This document shows, in pieces, positions 23,129 through 35,340 of a stretch of 64,000 nucleotides of DNA. The translations under genes and the position numbers were made by a program. Position 1 is the stretch's first letter. Each line of letters starts with the position of its first letter. This DNA comes from Cordilura impudica (taxonomy: Eukaryota > Arthropoda > Insecta > Diptera > Scathophagidae), in NCBI GenBank assembly GCA_963682025.1, contig OY821517.1, positions 334,533,144 to 334,597,143 of the forward strand. Direction: 5' to 3'. Under the pieces are notes generated by a model. The model was not told where the DNA came from. It saw only the letters and a list, made by a program, of their open reading frames with translations, and did not search any database.

Positions 23129-23291
23129 ATCTTCCTGGTTACTTAGGAAAACATATCACATTTTACACGCATTTTGATGTTTTTGCTTCCGATGATCCGG
23201 TAACGAGTTCCGATGTTCGCCGTAACAACCTTTCTTCGAGTCACCTCGTGAGATTCGCTGTCACGGACTTATTTATTAATATTTTTAGTTG
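23122..23291 (+). other. Short open frame with unusual codon use, unknown
   Basis: One frame stays open for about 55 codons through a locally GC-richer stretch (…FDVFASDDPVTSSDVRRNNL…) and ends at TGA 23289-23291. There is no ATG in a sensible place and no family match from memory. It may be a scrap of a transposon coding region. Confidence 0.25.
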
Positions 23292-23454
23292 AAAATTTGT
23301 TTAAAGATACTTCAAATGTTATGCTATAATTGTATATGAAATAAATAATCCAACATTATTCATAACTTAAAAAAAATTATGAAAATACGCCATTTTTTTG
23401 CCTTTAAAACCTTATCCCGCCCTTAATGATTGGGTACAGCCGAACAATCGTACT

Positions 23455-23850
23455 TGATAGGTTTAAGTGAAGATCGGGAGGCAGCTTTATATGGGGACTG
23501 TTACTAACAAATGTTCTATAGGGCTTATTTTTAAACCACTGATTAATGGATGTAACAAACATACACAAACCTAATTTGAACAAGATCTCTATATTAATTT
23601 GGATCTTATGGCAGTTTAAGTCGATCTCATAGAGGTCGTTTCTATGGGGACTAGGTCTGAACACAGGAGCTTATACACTAAATTTCCTCAAAATATATTC
23701 ATATTTGCGACTTGTAGTTTGATTACAAGGTTTAAATGGACACACAGACGGACGGACGGACGGACATAGCTAAATCGATCGGAATAATAAAAGATGGTAG
23801 TTACAAACATCAGCATTATACCCTGACCACCTAGTGGTATAGAATATAAA
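23455..23850 (+). repeat. Family A repeat, 3' two-thirds
   Basis: Starts at AGGTTTAAGTGAAGATCGGG and runs to CACCTAGTGGTATAGAATATAA. It has the GGACACACAGACGGACGG block. Confidence 0.8.
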
Positions 23851-24212
23851 AACTTTTTAAAATCAATTTAAATTTTTATTTTATGATTATGTAAGTTACA
23901 GAGTGGCGGAACAAAAAATAAAAATAAAATTTCTCAATTTCAGTTATTTCAACCTTTCTGTTGCAAGAGAGCTCTTAACAATATTTGAGAGAAATGTCAT
24001 GCTTTTGTTAGGAACAAAACAATTTTGTATGAAAATCTTTTTGTTACTTTTCAAATTACAAATTTTTAATTTGAAATAGTGTTGCATTAATTTACCACTG
24101 CCCAATAAACAAACAACCTTACATTAGATTCAAAATCATCGTTCATGAGCCGAAGTTTAAGACAAAAACATCGACTTTAAAAAAAATTTTTTTTTGAACT
24201 GAAAGAAGACTA

Positions 24213-25000
24213 ACAAGTAAGAAAATTATAGTCGGTCTAGACCGACTATACGATACCCTATACCATGCGTTTAGAGACCCTATCTCTCAGGCCCAACTAA
24301 CTGGATATAGAAAATAAGCATAAACCAAATTTGAGTGGGATTTTTATTAATTTTTTCGGCTGCAGATATGAAAAAGTTCATATCGGATGCTACATCTATA
24401 TGGGGACTAGGCCCAAAAATGGACCGATCCTGACCATGTTTGGTAAAGTCTCTTGTATTTTGCAAAAATATATACAAACAAAATTTGAGAAAAATCAGTG
24501 CAATATTTTTGTTTTTTGATAGATTTAAGTGAAGATCGGGAAGCAGCTCTATATGGGGCCTATGACTAAGAGTTGTCCAATAGGGATCATTTTTGGACTA
24601 CTGATTAATGGATGTAATATATACATACAAACCCAATTTGACTAAGATTTGTATGATAATTTGGATCTTATGGCAATATATGTTGATTTCATAGGGGTCA
24701 TTTGTATGGGGGTTAGGTCTGAACATGGACCGATTCTCACCAATTTCAATAGCGTTCATCCCATGGCGGATAAAAGATCAAATACCAAATTTCGTCAAAA
24801 TATATTCATATTTGCGACCTGCAGTTTGATTACAAGCTTTACATGGACACACAGACGGACGGACATCGTTAAATCGAATCAGAAAGTGATTCTGATTCGA
24901 TCGGTATAATTAAAGATGGGTGTAGGACAAATATTTTTGGTTGTTACAAACAGCAGCACAAAGTCATTATACCCAAACCACATAGTGGTATAGGGTATAA
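24213..25000 (+). repeat. Family A repeat, full length
   Basis: Begins ACAAGTAAGAAAATTATAG with the intact palindrome and ends GTGGTATAGGGTATAA. Nearly identical to the copy at 16119-16906. Confidence 0.9.
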
Positions 25001-26325
25001 AAATTCCAAAAAATAAAAAAAAAATACACTAGCATTTTGTTACTCAATGCAGGAAACTAGGCCATAGTATAGGTCACGATTATGCCTTAAAAAAACATTG
25101 AACTCATTTTACATTAAACTAATTTATGAAACTGAGTCAAGGTTCTATTATTTTAGTTTTCATTATCACAACAACAGCCCCTTCATGGATGGGCTGTAAA
25201 CAATTTTCCCACATGTTCTTGATTGAGTGTCCAACAACACAGCACTCAATTATAAGTGTTTAAATTATAAACTAAATATAACAATTTATATTTTTTTATA
25301 CTAAACAACAACAACCAAACCAACATTGTTAAATTACAAAACAATTTTTTTTTGTGTGGATATCATAATAGACAAAAAAACGTCATAGATAGACAGTAGC
25401 AGACACGGATGTTATAGAGCCGCCACAACAACAACAAAAATAATAACAATAAAAAAACGCTACTAAACCATTTATTAATGGGCATTGCATAATTCAACAG
25501 TATAGTGTTGTTATTGCTATTCCTGGCGCCATTTGCGCGCCTTCTCTTCTATGTTTATAAAACAGAAAAAAAAATCAATATCGAAAATTTATTATGTTTT
25601 TAGTTTCTATTTATACTCGTAGTTGTTAAAATTGCATTAATTTAAGCTTGATTTACACAACAAAGAAATAGATCGATTTAAAATTTGTAACCGACACAAC
25701 AATTTCAACAAATTGTAAAGTTCGCTTAGCGTTTAAAGTGAACTAGTAATTAAAGTTAAATTGTTTCCAGGTGCATTAAAAAAACGTTTTAATACCCAGC
25801 AACAAAAAAAACACAGTTTTTTTATTATAAATAAATTAAACAAAGCCACTTCCGAAAATGTTAATAAAACTATGAAAATATTTTTCAGAATATCATCAAT
25901 AGTTGGAAAAGAGCTTATTTTTTTTTTTTTTTTGCTAAATAACAAGAATATTTGTTGAATTTATCAGTTTTGTTTTCTATCTAAGCGAGATTTCTATAAT
26001 TGTTCTTATTTGTTTTGGCCTATTTGTTATCCAGTTTTTTGCTGGGTATATCCAGCATGTTAAATGTCAATGTCAGAAATTGTATTTAAGAATCTACTTT
26101 TTTTCTAAAATACTATAACTGTAACTCATGATGTTTAACAAATTAACAAATAGTTTCTGTCAAATTAACTAAAAATTATATGCAATTAAACACTTTAATA
26201 GAGCTGTGATGTTAGACTTTTAATAAAGGTATAGTGAATTCAACTAAGATTGTTGTTGACTTTAATAGGATCGTGTTAATGTATTAACTGTCATATAATC
26301 TTAGAATGATTTGTAATATCAGTGT
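25001..26325. other. Non-repetitive intron-like spacer
   Basis: No exon with credible splice sites was found on either strand. A GC-richer patch (CTGGCGCCATTTGCGCGCC) lies at about 25524. Some CAA-rich runs occur near 25420. Confidence 0.45.
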
Positions 26326-26329
26326 CTCC

Positions 26330-27245
26330 CAATTTAGGGAGAAAAGAGTAATGATGATGGAGGAGTATAGGCCAAAAAGTTTAAATATAAAAAGAGATTT
26401 TGTTTCGCTTTATTTTATTTCGCTTAGTAACTGGAATCAGAAAGAAGCCAGATTGTGTTGCTGAACATTGCTTCCATACGTTTTTGTTTATAAACATATA
26501 TAGAAAAACAGTCATGCTGCAACTGATGTTTAGAAACACATGTTTGAAGATCTCAATAAACAAACAAAATACACAATGAATATTACAGAAAAATTGATGA
26601 TACATTTCTGAATCCCCATGTATGTAGCAAGAGAACACTTTTCAGAATTTGAGCTAAGTGGAGGACTGGTTTTGTACAGACTTGCTCATACTGGCAAAAA
26701 GTATTAATATAGAAAGAGTTATTGTTTCCATCGATTTTATTTCGCCTAGTTTCCTACCTTAGAAAGTAGCCAGATTGTGTTGCTCAACATTGTTTCCATA
26801 CACTTTTGCTTATAAACATATATAGGAAAACAGTCTGCAGCTTGACTGATGTTTAGAAATACATGTTTCAAGACTTTAATAAACAACAGAACGTTACAAA
26901 AATTGACAACGAATGTTGCAGAAATATCTTGGACATATTTTTGAAACCCCATGTATGCAGCAATACAGCATTTTTCAGATTATGAGCTAAATGTAGGATT
27001 GGCTTTTTATAGACTTGCTCGTATTAGCAAAAAGTATTAACTGAGATAGGGGTTTCGTTTCGCTTAATTTTATTTAGCCAAGTCTGCCAACTCATAACGT
27101 AGCCGGATTATATTGTTCAACGTTGATTATATATGTTTTTGCTTTTAAATATATATAGGAACATGGTTTGCAATATTACTGATGTTTAGAAACATATGTT
27201 TAAAGATCTGAATAAACAATAAATGTAATACACAATTCAGAGTTC
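26330..27245. repeat. Tandem repeat, about 333-bp unit, 2.7 copies
   Basis: Landmarks repeat in order: GTGTTGCTGAACATTG, CTGATGTTTAGAAACACATG and TTTTTCAGA..TATGAGCTAA. The TTCAGA..GAGCTAA landmark is at 26641 and 26974, an offset of 333 bp. The third unit is truncated. Confidence 0.85.
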
Positions 27246-27479
27246 TAATATAAGATTATTATTCGTATAAACCAATCGATCGCAATTTTTATTAATTTTT
27301 TTGAACCTATTTTTTTTTTCAATACCTTTTCGGTTTGCTTTTAAAGGGCTCAGCTATTTTCCCTTCCATAAAATATATTTAACTAACAGCTTCAATAACT
27401 AATTTAATATGTGGACTCAGAAGACTCACATCTGTCTAACATTAATATTAAATATTATTCACGAATAAATGCAACATTT

Positions 27480-27956
27480 GAACACAAAAATTTTTTATGT
27501 GAAATAAGTTAAAAAGAGGCATTTTGGTAAAAAAAACATTAATTTTAAGCAAAACTTGCCACTACAAATCTATGCCATTTTATTGCAACTTTTTTTATTA
27601 GGATGAATATTTATAAAAAAAAAAAAAAAATTCAATTAATGCACATTTTGATGAACATGAACATAAACAGATCAGTTAAAGCAAAATATGAAAAAATATG
27701 GTATTGCAAAATGATACAATTTTGTATTGATTCAGATAGATGTTATTGAGCATTTTGATTAAAATATGCAAAAACATGCAATTAGAGTAAAATATGTAAA
27801 AAAAAATGCAACTACAAATCGTTGTCTTTTTATTGCATATATGCAAAAACATACAATTTAAAGCAAAAAAGGCAACTTGAAATCGATATTGATTAAGTTA
27901 AATATTAAAAAAAAAGTTACATAAATAAGCATTTTCATGAAAATTATAAAAAAAAA
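27480..27956 (+). repeat. 133-bp satellite, first block
   Basis: Diverged copies of the unit described at 34325-35060, ending where a family A copy begins. Confidence 0.7.
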
Positions 27957-28993
27957 AGAAATAAGAAAATTATAGTCAGTCTAGACGATACCCTACACCA
28001 TGCGTTTAGAGGTCATATCTTAGGTCCAACTAATTAGATATAGAAAAGAAGAATAAACCAAATTTGAGTGCTATTATTATTAATTTTGCTGTCTTCGGAT
28101 ATAAAAAAGTTTATATCGGATGCTATATTTATATGGGGACTAGGTCGAAAAATGTACCGATCCTTTTTTTTTGCAAAAACATATACAAACCAAATTTTAG
28201 AAAAATCTGTGCTATATTTTTGTTTTTTTTGGTAGATTTAAGTGAAGGTTGGAAATCAGCTTCATATGGGGCCAATATCTATAATATTAATAGGCTAGGC
28301 GATTTTTTGTTATCGATGTTTTGTTCTAACGTTTTATCCCGATTTTGACCAAACGTATATTATTTGAAAGGTATTTCTTTTTAGCCGTTTTGCAGATGTA
28401 CAGATCTACGGATTTTTTAATTTTTTCTTTTATTTTCAGTAAATTGAATTTAAAGTTGCTACTAACACATACATATAATTATACATATGCTATATGTGTT
28501 TTATTAAATTTGTTAATGTGTTTGTTAATGAGTTTGTTATCTTCATTCACAATAATAATGAACCATAAAGGTGTTGGTAAAACTGCCTAGAAATTGCACT
28601 CGAAGTTCGAGCGCTGGAATCTGCTAGTAAGAATTATCCTATAGGGTTTATTTTTGGACTACCTATACACAAACCCAATTTGACCCAGATCTACAATATA
28701 ATAATTTGGATATTATGCCAATTTAAGTCGATCTCATAGAGGTCATTTACATGGGACTAGATCTGAACATGGACCGAATTTCACCAATTTCAATAGCTTT
28801 CATCCTATGGCTGATAGGCTTATATACTAAATTACATCAAAATATATGCATAGTTACGACCTGTGGTTTAGTTACAAGGTTTACATGGACAGACAGACGG
28901 ACGGACGCTCGGTATTAAATGTCTAAGTCATATTTTTGGTAGTTGCAAACACCAGCACAAAGTCATTATACCCTAACCACATAGTGGTTTAAG
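27957..28993 (+). repeat. Family A repeat split by a Helitron-like insertion
   Basis: The 5' part (27957-28277) begins AATAAGAAAATTATAGTCAG. The 3' part (28628-28993) resumes with TAAGAATTATCCTATAGGG and ends near CATAGTGGTTTAAGG. The Helitron-like copy at 28278-28627 interrupts it. Confidence 0.85.
28278..28627 (+). mobile_element. Helitron-like element, copy 3
   Basis: Starts TCTATAATATTAATAGGC after A and ends hairpin CTCGAAGTTCGAG then CTGGAATCTGCTAG before T. It interrupts a family A repeat, so it is the younger of the two. Confidence 0.8.
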
Positions 28994-29411
28994 GCAATTA
29001 AAGAAAGATGCATTTTTTTTATTAATTCAGATAGAATTTACTGACAAAAGTTCAATAAAACAGCATTTTTATGAAAATATGGAAAAAACTTGTAAATTAA
29101 AATATTTAAAAAATATACGTAAATCCTGGGCATGTTATTGTAAATTTATTAATTCGAATAGATTTTTCTGAAAACAGTTCAATAAATAAACATTTTGAAG
29201 AAAATATGCAAAAAAGCCTTTAAAGCAAAATATGCAACAATATACAACTACAAATCGATGTCAGAGCTTTATTGTAAATTTATTGATACGGATAGATATT
29301 TCTGATAGATATTTGATGTAAATATTTTGATGTAAATATGCAAAAAAAGCATATAAAGTAAAATATGCAGCTACAAATAGATGCACTTTCTTTCAATTTA
29401 TTTATTTGGCT

Positions 29412-29596
29412 ATATCGTCGTTCGTAAGTTATTGTGTTCTATATGATTTTTTTTTGATTAATCCATGTTTAAGTTCTAATAGTTCTTACTCTTAAAGGCG
29501 TTTTCAAAGAGGAATTTTTTTTAAACAGAAAAAACCACAAACTATAGTACTTTCGCAAAAAGCATATAGAACACAATAATTTACGAACGACGATAT
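29412..29596. mobile_element. MITE, 185 bp, long inverted ends
   Basis: The left ATATCGTCGTTCGTAAGTTA and the right end reverse-complemented, ATATCGTCGTTCGTAAATTA, continue matching for about 34 bp (…TTGTGTTCTATATG). No coding sequence. A target duplication is not clear. Confidence 0.85.
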
Positions 29597-29937
29597 GTAT
29601 ATTTCTTAATGAGCATGAGAAAATATGCAAACAAATTCGAGAATTAAAATATGCAAAAATATGCCATGTTGTACTGTAAATTTATGGTTCGGTATAGGTA
29701 TTTCTGAAAAAAAAAAGTTGAATATGTGAGCATTTTGATGAAAATTACATTTCAAGCAAAATATGCAACTATAAATCGATGCCATGTTATTGTAAATTTA
29801 TTGATTTGGATAGATATTCATTAAAAAAAAATTAAATGAATGAGCATTTTTATATGGCCAAATTCTGAGAAAATATGCAAAAATATGCAAATTGAAATCG
29901 TTAAATAATATTTTAATTTATTGATTCGTTTAGAATA

Positions 29938-30277
29938 TCTAATATTAATAGCTCAGCCGATTTCTTGTGACCGATATAATAATTTTAGTTACAAACCGAT
30001 TTTGATCTAAAATACCCCATTTGAAAGGTATTTCTTTTTAGCTGTCCATTATATTTACAGATTTGCAACGTCTGGAACATTTGTTTCGAGTATGCTCATT
30101 TAAAGTTGCTACTAACATATACATAAAACACATACTAAGTGTGTGTGTTTATTACTGAATTGTTAATTGGCTAAAATTGATTAACATACCTTTAGGCTCT
30201 TATAAAATTATTTATTAAATGTAAAAATAAAATTTCCTAGAATTTACACTCCAATTTCGAGGGCTGGGCTCTGCTAG
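29938..30277 (+). mobile_element. Helitron-like element, copy 4
   Basis: TCTAATATTAATAGCTC start, hairpin and GGGCTCTGCTAG end, inserted between A and T in satellite DNA. Confidence 0.78.
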
Positions 30278-30751
30278 TACCTAAATAAATATGCATTTGG
30301 ATGACAATGATCAAAAAAGCATTTACAGTAAAATACGCAAAAATGTGCAACTACAAAACGATGACATTTTCTTATAGAATTGGCTTAGATATTTTTAAAA
30401 AAAGTTTAATAAATGAACATTCTGACAAAAATATGTAAAAAAGGATTTAAAATAAAATATGCAAAAATATGCAACTACAAATCGATTTTGTATTTTAAAT
30501 TTATTATTCACGACAGATATTTCAGAAAAAAAGTTCAGTATTGATGAAAATATGTATTTCAAGTAAAATATGCAAAAATTTGCAACTACAGAACGATGCT
30601 TATTTTTTTTTTTTTTTTTTGTAAATTTATTGATTCGGATAGATATTTCTGATAAATTTCAATAAATTAGCATTTTGATGAAAATATGTTTAAAAAAGCA
30701 TTTAAAACAAAAATATGCAACAAAAAAAAATTTATGCTTTTTTATTGTAAA

Positions 30752-31143
30752 CTAGTATAATAGCCCAGCTCTCGATTTTCGAGTGCAAATTCTAGGAAAT
30801 TTTATTTTTTCATTCAATTTTTGTCTTCCAATGTTTTTTTAATCTATATATATATAAAATTTATGAATATTTAAATGAGCCTAAAGGTATATTAATCAAT
30901 TTTAGTTATTCACAATTCAACACAGAGCGTCTGATATATAGTTTAAATCATTCGCATTAACAGGGCGTAACGAATTATAAATATTTAATTTAATATATTT
31001 TTAAGACAGATTAAACATAAATTTCATCATTCTCAGCTTCTGCTCCATATGAACTATAACTGTGCCAATTTTCACACTCCTCCGTGACCGCATATTGCTT
31101 AAAAAGGGAACTAAAAATTTACCTTCACATATTAATATATAGA
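30752..31143 (-). mobile_element. Helitron-like element, diverged subfamily, copy 5
   Basis: Minus-strand ends are TCTATATATTAATATGTG and hairpin CTCGAAAATCGAG, then GGGCTATTATACTAG. The interior differs from the other copies. Confidence 0.65.
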
Positions 31144-31336
31144 TGCATTGATGAAAGTATGCATACAAAAGTATTCAAAGTAAATTTTGCAAAAATATGC
31201 AACTACAAATTCAAGCCATTTTAAATTTATTGATTCAGACAGACATTTTTGAAATAATTTCAATAAATAAGCTTTTTGATGAATATATGCTAAAAGCGGC
31301 ATTTAAAGCAAAAGTATGCAACTAAAAATTGATGCT

Positions 31337-32045
31337 TTTATACCCTATACCACTATGTATATAATAATGAGTATAATAATATACATAATGGGTATAATGA
31401 CTTTGGGCTAATGTTTGTAACTACCAAAAATATTTGACCTAGACCTCTCTTTTATTATTTATACCTATCGACTAAGAATCAATTCCTGAGTCGACTTAGC
31501 GATATTCGTCCGTCCGTCCGTCTGTCTATGTATCCACGTAATCAAACTACAGGTCGCAAATATGAATATACTTCGGCCATAGCACGAACGCTATTGAAAT
31601 TGGTGAAAATAGGTGCATGTTCAGACATAGTCCCTATGCAAATGACTCCTACGAAATCGACTTAAATTGCGATAATATCCAAATTATCATATAGATCTCG
31701 GTCAGTAGTCCAAAAATAAACCATAAAGGACAATTCTTAGTCATAGCCCCCAAATAAAACTACTTTCCGATCTTCACTTAAATCTATCTTAAAAGAAATA
31801 TGTTGCACAGATTTTTCTAAAATTTGGTTTATATATATTTTTGCAGAAAATAAGTGACCTTCCCAAGTATGGTCAGGATGGGTCCATTTTTCGAACATAT
31901 AAATAGAGCATCCGATATGAACTTTTTCATATGCAAAGGCGAAAAAATAATAACAATGCTGCTCAAATTTGGTTTATGCTTATTTTCTATATCCAATTAT
32001 TTTGACCTAAACGCATGGTATAGGGTATCGTATAGTTGGTCTAGA
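31337..32045 (-). repeat. Family A repeat, truncated by a hAT element
   Basis: Starts TTATACCCTATACCACTATG and stops within the palindrome (TATAGTTGGTCTAGA) one base before the hAT end CAGCGGTTCTCA at 32047. Confidence 0.82.
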
Positions 32046-32046
32046 A

Positions 32047-32759
32047 CAGCGGTTCTCACTAACATTTAACAGAAGACCCCCTTGTGGGTCTACATCCGGG
32101 CCGAATTTTTTCTTTTTTTTTTTTTGCAATTAGCACTGAGATTTCATAAGAAGCTTCAGTTGCACTATCAATTTTTGAATTAAAACTGCCTGAAGAATTC
32201 AATTTCATCTTATAAAATGATTTTTCTTGTGTTGCAAAATAATCAGAACTTTTATATGTATCTAAGTGTTGGGTGATTGACAATAAGGTGTGTTTCCAAT
32301 TTTGACGGTTTCATTGATTGCTTTGAAAGAGTTTTATGGCATATTATGCATTGGGTCATTTACGGCATTTTTCTATAATAAACGAGAACCTAAATTTAAT
32401 GTAACTTTCATCATAACTTCTTTTTTATGCGCCTTAACAGTACTTTTGATTTATCACAAACAATACCTCACAAGCAATAACAATCAAAACAGAATCAGCT
32501 GATAGTATAGCAATGATTATCAAAACAATCAGTGTTGCGTTATGTTGGACAATCAACATCATTAACATCTGCTTATTTGTAATGATGGTCAATATTAAAT
32601 GTGTTGAGTATGAGTGACCATAAGTATTGAAAAACTTACAATTATAAAATATGTTGTACATAAAAAAATATTTTTAAACTCAAATTATAAAACTTAACTG
32701 AGCTAAATATTTTTTGTTACAAGCTTATCGCGATCCCTTAGAAAGACTTGGCAACGTGG
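32047..32759 (-). mobile_element. Internally deleted hAT transposon
   Basis: The left end CAGCGGTTCTCAC fits hAT ends. The right end region, read inward, is CCACGTTGCCAAGTCTTTC then TAAGGGATCGCGA. An N-terminal transposase part is present, but the catalytic core and C-terminus are absent and the left terminus follows directly. No exact 8-bp target duplication was confirmed, so the right border is approximate. Confidence 0.65.
32060..32430 (-). pseudogene. hAT transposase N-terminal fragment with BED-type zinc finger
   Basis: Reading leftward: RSYDESYIKFRFSFIIEK, then a C-x2-C pair and His in QCIICHKTLSKQ, then SMKPSKLETHLIVNHPTL supplying an H-x4-H pair. After a frame change comes KSSDYFATQEKSFYKMKL, then NSKIDSATEASYEISVLIAK, a segment typical of animal hAT proteins just before the catalytic region. 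The frame then runs into the element terminus. At least one stop (after EKCRK) and one frameshift (after NHPTL) break it. The DDE core is missing, so it cannot make transposase. Confidence 0.75.
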
Positions 32760-34320
32760 TTAAATATTTAAAAAAATATATCAATAAATATGTCTTTTGA
32801 GGAAAATGTGCTTAAAAAAGCATTTAAATATAGAATATCTAATAAAAACAATAAATACCCTAATTATAAGTTTTTTATGGACAGACAAATGAAAAAACAT
32901 CGTTTAAATTAAACATGATTTTGATCAAGGTTACGAATTTTGGGTACCTTAAAATATCAACACACACTCATGGAATATTGAAAAAATATGTCATAAACCA
33001 GAAATTAAATTATTCATTTTTAATTCTTCTTTAATTGTCATTTTAAATAATTTCAATTATTCATTTCATTATAACAAGCAATGACTAATAAAAACTCGTA
33101 TATAATCATCTGAACTCACTTTTTCTTTTATTGTTGTGATAATAAAGTTTATGGATTTTAAAATAAATAATTTCTTTTCTATCAATCTCTAAATATTGTC
33201 TTGCATATTTTATTGTTTGTAAATAAACAAATTTTATAAAAATTAAATCATCGCATTGATATTGCAAATATATCTGCCATCAATTGTTTGTGATTTTATT
33301 GTCTTGAATGAGATCAAAACAATAACAATCGTGGAATAATTTTGTTGTTATTTTTTTTTTAAATTTTTTAAATAATTTTACCATGCATTATTACAATGTT
33401 GCCTGTAAAACAATTTTTGATATTATCTATTCACTACTGCGATTTTGTTTTCTTAATAAACATTTTGTTGTTATTGTTATTAACGGTAGAGGGTTATTAT
33501 TAAGTAATAATTAAATTTATTTATGTTTTTATTATAGTAAAATTATGTAAATTGATAGTGTAACTTAGCAAAAGCGGCGCGTAAAAATGCCAATTTTATT
33601 ATGATAGAATATTAAATTGTAGAAATATTGATATTTTATGGGGCGGTATTTCATAGATTGTTTTCTGAAAATCGTGTTAGTAATAAAAATTGCCACAAGT
33701 ATGACAATTTAATATTATAATAAATATAACTTACAAACTGACAAAGTTAGTTTGCGAAAATGGCGTATTTAGCAACAAAAAAAAAAAAAAAAAAATATTG
33801 ATAACAATACAAATCATTCGCTTTTTTGGAACGTGCAAATAGAGCAATGAATATGGTCAAGAAAATTGTGCAAATTTTTTTATTAGCACTGCATGGCGTT
33901 GAATAACATTATTTTTTATTTTGTTTTGTCAATGTAAACCTGAATCATTTCAATGCCAACAATTTCGACTAATTTTGTAGTTTAACGCAAGTTGTTAACA
34001 AAGAGAATTTGTTAAACATTCTTTAAAACAATTTAATATTTTATACTGTTTTTTTGTTTTTCAAAATGGGGTTTAAAAAATATAACAAAATATATTCCGC
34101 AAGCGCAAAATATTTTTGTGACACTATTCAATAAATTAAAAGTCAAATTACGTTAAGGTAAATTCCAATTGTATTTATGTCTCAATCACAACTTCACCTT
34201 GCTGTAGGGTAACTTAAGACTGCCATTCCTTCCGTAACACATAAAACTATCCCTCCAACTTGGTTTATAAATTCACTAATTATTTGAACACAAAACTGTT
34301 TAATATGAAAAAAGTTTAAT
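32760..34320. other. Non-repetitive intron-like spacer
   Basis: Mostly unique AT-rich sequence with a short satellite-like scrap at 32790-32850. No exon with credible splice sites was found. Confidence 0.45.
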
Positions 34321-34324
34321 AAAT

Positions 34325-35060
34325 ATGGCAACTTAAAAGAAAATATACAAAATATGCATTAACTATAAGGAAAATATGCAAAAGTATGCAACTACATATC
34401 GAGGACACTTCATTGTAAATTTATTGATTCGGATATATATATTTAAAGGAAAAGATCAGTAATTAAGCAATGTTATGATTTAAACATGGTTTAAAGCAAA
34501 ATATGGATTTAAAGCAAAATATGCAAAAATACGCAATTACAAGTTGATACTATTTTTATTTTAATTCGAAAAAATATTTCTGAAAAAGTTCAATAAATGT
34601 GGATTTTGATGAAGATATGCAGAAATATGCATATAAAGCAAAATATGCAAAAATATGCAGCTACGAATGAAGGCCTTTTTATTGAAAATTTATATTTATA
34701 AATTTCATGAATCGTATTTTTTGAAAAATGTTCAATAAATAAACATTTTCGTGAAAATATGCAAAAAAAAAAAAAAAAAAACGTTTAAATGAAAATATAC
34801 AAATATATGTATGCAACTACAAATTAAAGTCATTTCAATGATCAATTTATTGATTCGGATAGATACTTCTGAGAAAACTTCAATAAATGGGCATTTTGAT
34901 GAAAATATGCAAAAACATGCACTTAAGGAAAAATATGCAAAAATATGCACCTAAAAATTTATTGCATTTTATTGTAAATTTATTAATTGGAATAGGTTAT
35001 TCTGAGAAAAGTTAAATAAATGAGCATTTAGATGAAAATATGCATTTAAAAGCCAAATCT
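34325..35060 (+). repeat. 133-bp satellite, third block
   Basis: The unit reads, in order, AAAATATGCAAAAACATGC, TTTAAAGCAAAATATGC, AAAAATATGCAACTACAAAT, CGATGCCATTTTATTGTAAA, TTTATTGATTCGGATAGATA, TTTCTGAAAAAAGTTCAAT and AAATGAGCATTTTGATG. Each unit carries two to four ATATGCAAA motifs, close to the POU octamer. No coding function. Confidence 0.88.
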
Positions 35061-35340
35061 GTGATATAAGTCGTTAAGTTTAAAACTGTGATTTTTTATA
35101 TTTATTTTGATTATTTATTCTTATTAATTTATTTAATTTTGTTAAATTTGTGTCGTGATGTCCAGTTTTTTATCTTTAAATTTATTAAATAATAATAATC
35201 TGACCTGAAAAATCGTCAACGAAACGTAGAATGGAGATGAAATAAATTTTGTTTTAATTTATTTTATTTAAAACTTATAAGCTGACCATCATAGCCCAAA
35301 AGAAATAACATTAATTCAAAATAACTGGTCATAAAACAAC
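35061..35340. other. Unique sequence between satellite blocks
   Basis: AT-rich, no open frame or repeat recognised. Confidence 0.45.

Larger units (their letters stand above)
28994..31336 (+). repeat. 133-bp satellite, second block with insertions
   Basis: Same unit as elsewhere (AAAATATGCAAAAATATGC, ACTACAAATCGATG, TTGTAAATTTATTGATTCGG, ATAGATATTTCTGA). It is interrupted by a MITE (29412-29596) and two Helitron-like copies (29938-30277, 30752-31143). Confidence 0.85.
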
